A DNA stretch of 64,000 nucleotides from Streptomyces liangshanensis (GTDB lineage: Bacteria; Actinomycetota; Actinomycetes; Streptomycetales; Streptomycetaceae), in contig NZ_CP050177.1 of assembly GCF_011694815.1 (NCBI RefSeq), positions 1,054,001-1,118,000 on the forward strand. The letters run 5' to 3'. Made by a program: the position numbers and the translations under genes. This document shows, one piece after another, positions 63,441 through 64,000 of this stretch. The first letter of the stretch is position 1. The number at the start of each line of letters is the position of its first letter. The notes beneath the pieces were generated by a model. That model was not told the DNA's origin. It worked only from the letters and a program-made list of their open reading frames with translations, and made no database searches.

Positions 63441-64000
63441 TCAGTGGAGCACGGCCAGCCGGTCCAGGACCAGCCTCGCCGTCTCCGACGGGGTCGAGCC
63501 GACCCGTACCCCCACCGCTTCCAGCGCCTTCTTCTTCGCCTCCGCGGTGCCCGCGGAACCGGAGACGATCGCGCCGGCGTGGCCCATGGTCTTGCCCTCG
63601 GGCGCGGTGAAGCCGGCAATGTAGCCGATGACCGGCTTGGTCACGTGGTCGGCGATGTAGGCCGCCGCGCGCTCCTCGGCGTCTCCGCCGATCTCACCGA
63701 TGAGCACGATGAGTTCGGTGTCGGGGTCGGCCTCGAACGCGGCGAGGCAGTCGATGTGCGTCGTGCCGACGACGGGGTCGCCGCCGATGCCGACGGCCGA
63801 CGAGAAGCCGATCTCGCGCAGCTCGTACATCAACTGGTAGGTCAGGGTGCCGGACTTGGAGACGAGCCCGATCCGGCCCGGCTTGGCGGCGATGTCGGCG
63901 GGGATGATGCCGGCGTTGGACTGCCCGGGGCTGATCAGGCCGGGACAGTTGGGGCCGATGATCCGGGTGCCGTGCTTCTTGGCGTACGCGTGGAAGGCGA
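63441..64000 (-). CDS. sucD: Succinyl-CoA ligase (ADP-forming) alpha subunit, 3' part
   Basis: The 3' 560 nt of sucD; the 5' end lies beyond the window. Visible motifs are [69 protein letters not shown] and the active-site His in [10 protein letters not shown]. It converts succinyl-CoA to succinate with ATP formation in the TCA cycle, with SucB/SucC partner encoded outside. An apparent ATG at 63833 is internal. Confidence 0.95.
   Translation of the reverse strand, partial: AFHAYAKKHGTRIIGPNCPGLISPGQSNAGIIPADIAAKPGRIGLVSKSGTLTYQLMYELREIGFSSAVGIGGDPVVGTTHIDCLAAFEADPDTELIVLIGEIGGDAEERAAAYIADHVTKPVIGYIAGFTAPEGKTMGHAGAIVSGSAGTAEAKKKALEAVGVRVGSTPSETARLVLDRLAVLH

Overview
The window reads as chromosomal DNA of a Streptomyces-like actinomycete. 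GC is very high, GTG starts are frequent, genes overlap by 4 bases (ATGA/GTGA), and it carries an Scr1/WhiJ-type regulator with a DUF397 partner, a conservon signalling operon, a CYP157-type P450, a terpene synthase and a dispersed repeat common in this genus.

0-5.5 kb: the tail of a probable ROK regulator (Rok7B7-like), a complete CUT2 sugar ABC transporter (xylFGH-like) and a family-4 glycosidase. 5.6-8.8 kb: a SAM-dependent methyltransferase and an XRE regulator/DUF397 pair divergent from a small ATP-binding protein, with a palindromic operator between them.

8.8-24.1 kb: an alpha-galactoside locus. One long minus-strand operon encodes a binding protein, two permeases, a cytoplasmic GH36 alpha-galactosidase, an SDR dehydrogenase, a GntR regulator, galactonate dehydratase, an in-frame mutarotase-KDPGal aldolase fusion, an SMP-30 lactonase and a KDGal-type kinase. 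This is a full De Ley-Doudoroff (oxidative galactose) route. A secreted GH27 alpha-galactosidase and a divergent ROK regulator follow. The binding-protein and GH27 promoters carry the same AT-rich palindrome at the same distance from a -35 box. 24.2-27.2 kb: xylA and xylB.

27.6-40.2 kb: an NmtR/CtpJ-like metal-efflux locus with a 2Fe-2S protein, an AMP-forming acyl-CoA ligase, a LysR regulator, threonine catabolism (tdh-kbl), a transporter-like protein with a huge disordered tail coupled to a PAP2 phosphatase, and a TetR gene behind a perfect 50-bp palindrome. 40.8-46.9 kb: a terpene synthase facing a conservon (cvnABCD plus a CYP157 P450 without the ExxR motif). 47-53.4 kb: an XRE regulator, a D-Ala-D-Ala carboxypeptidase, a Cys-cluster pentapeptide-repeat protein and a broken LuxR-type ATPase.

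53.6-61.2 kb is accessory DNA ending at tRNA-Leu(GAG). It holds a pair of small proteins sharing an amyloid/RHIM-like motif (one soluble, one membrane-anchored), gene debris, an uncharacterised membrane/coiled-coil protein, and a divergent two-gene operon whose second product is a phospholipase D-fold protein. This is the best candidate for an undescribed conflict or signalling system. 61.5-64 kb returns to core metabolism: an aldehyde dehydrogenase and the 3' part of sucD.
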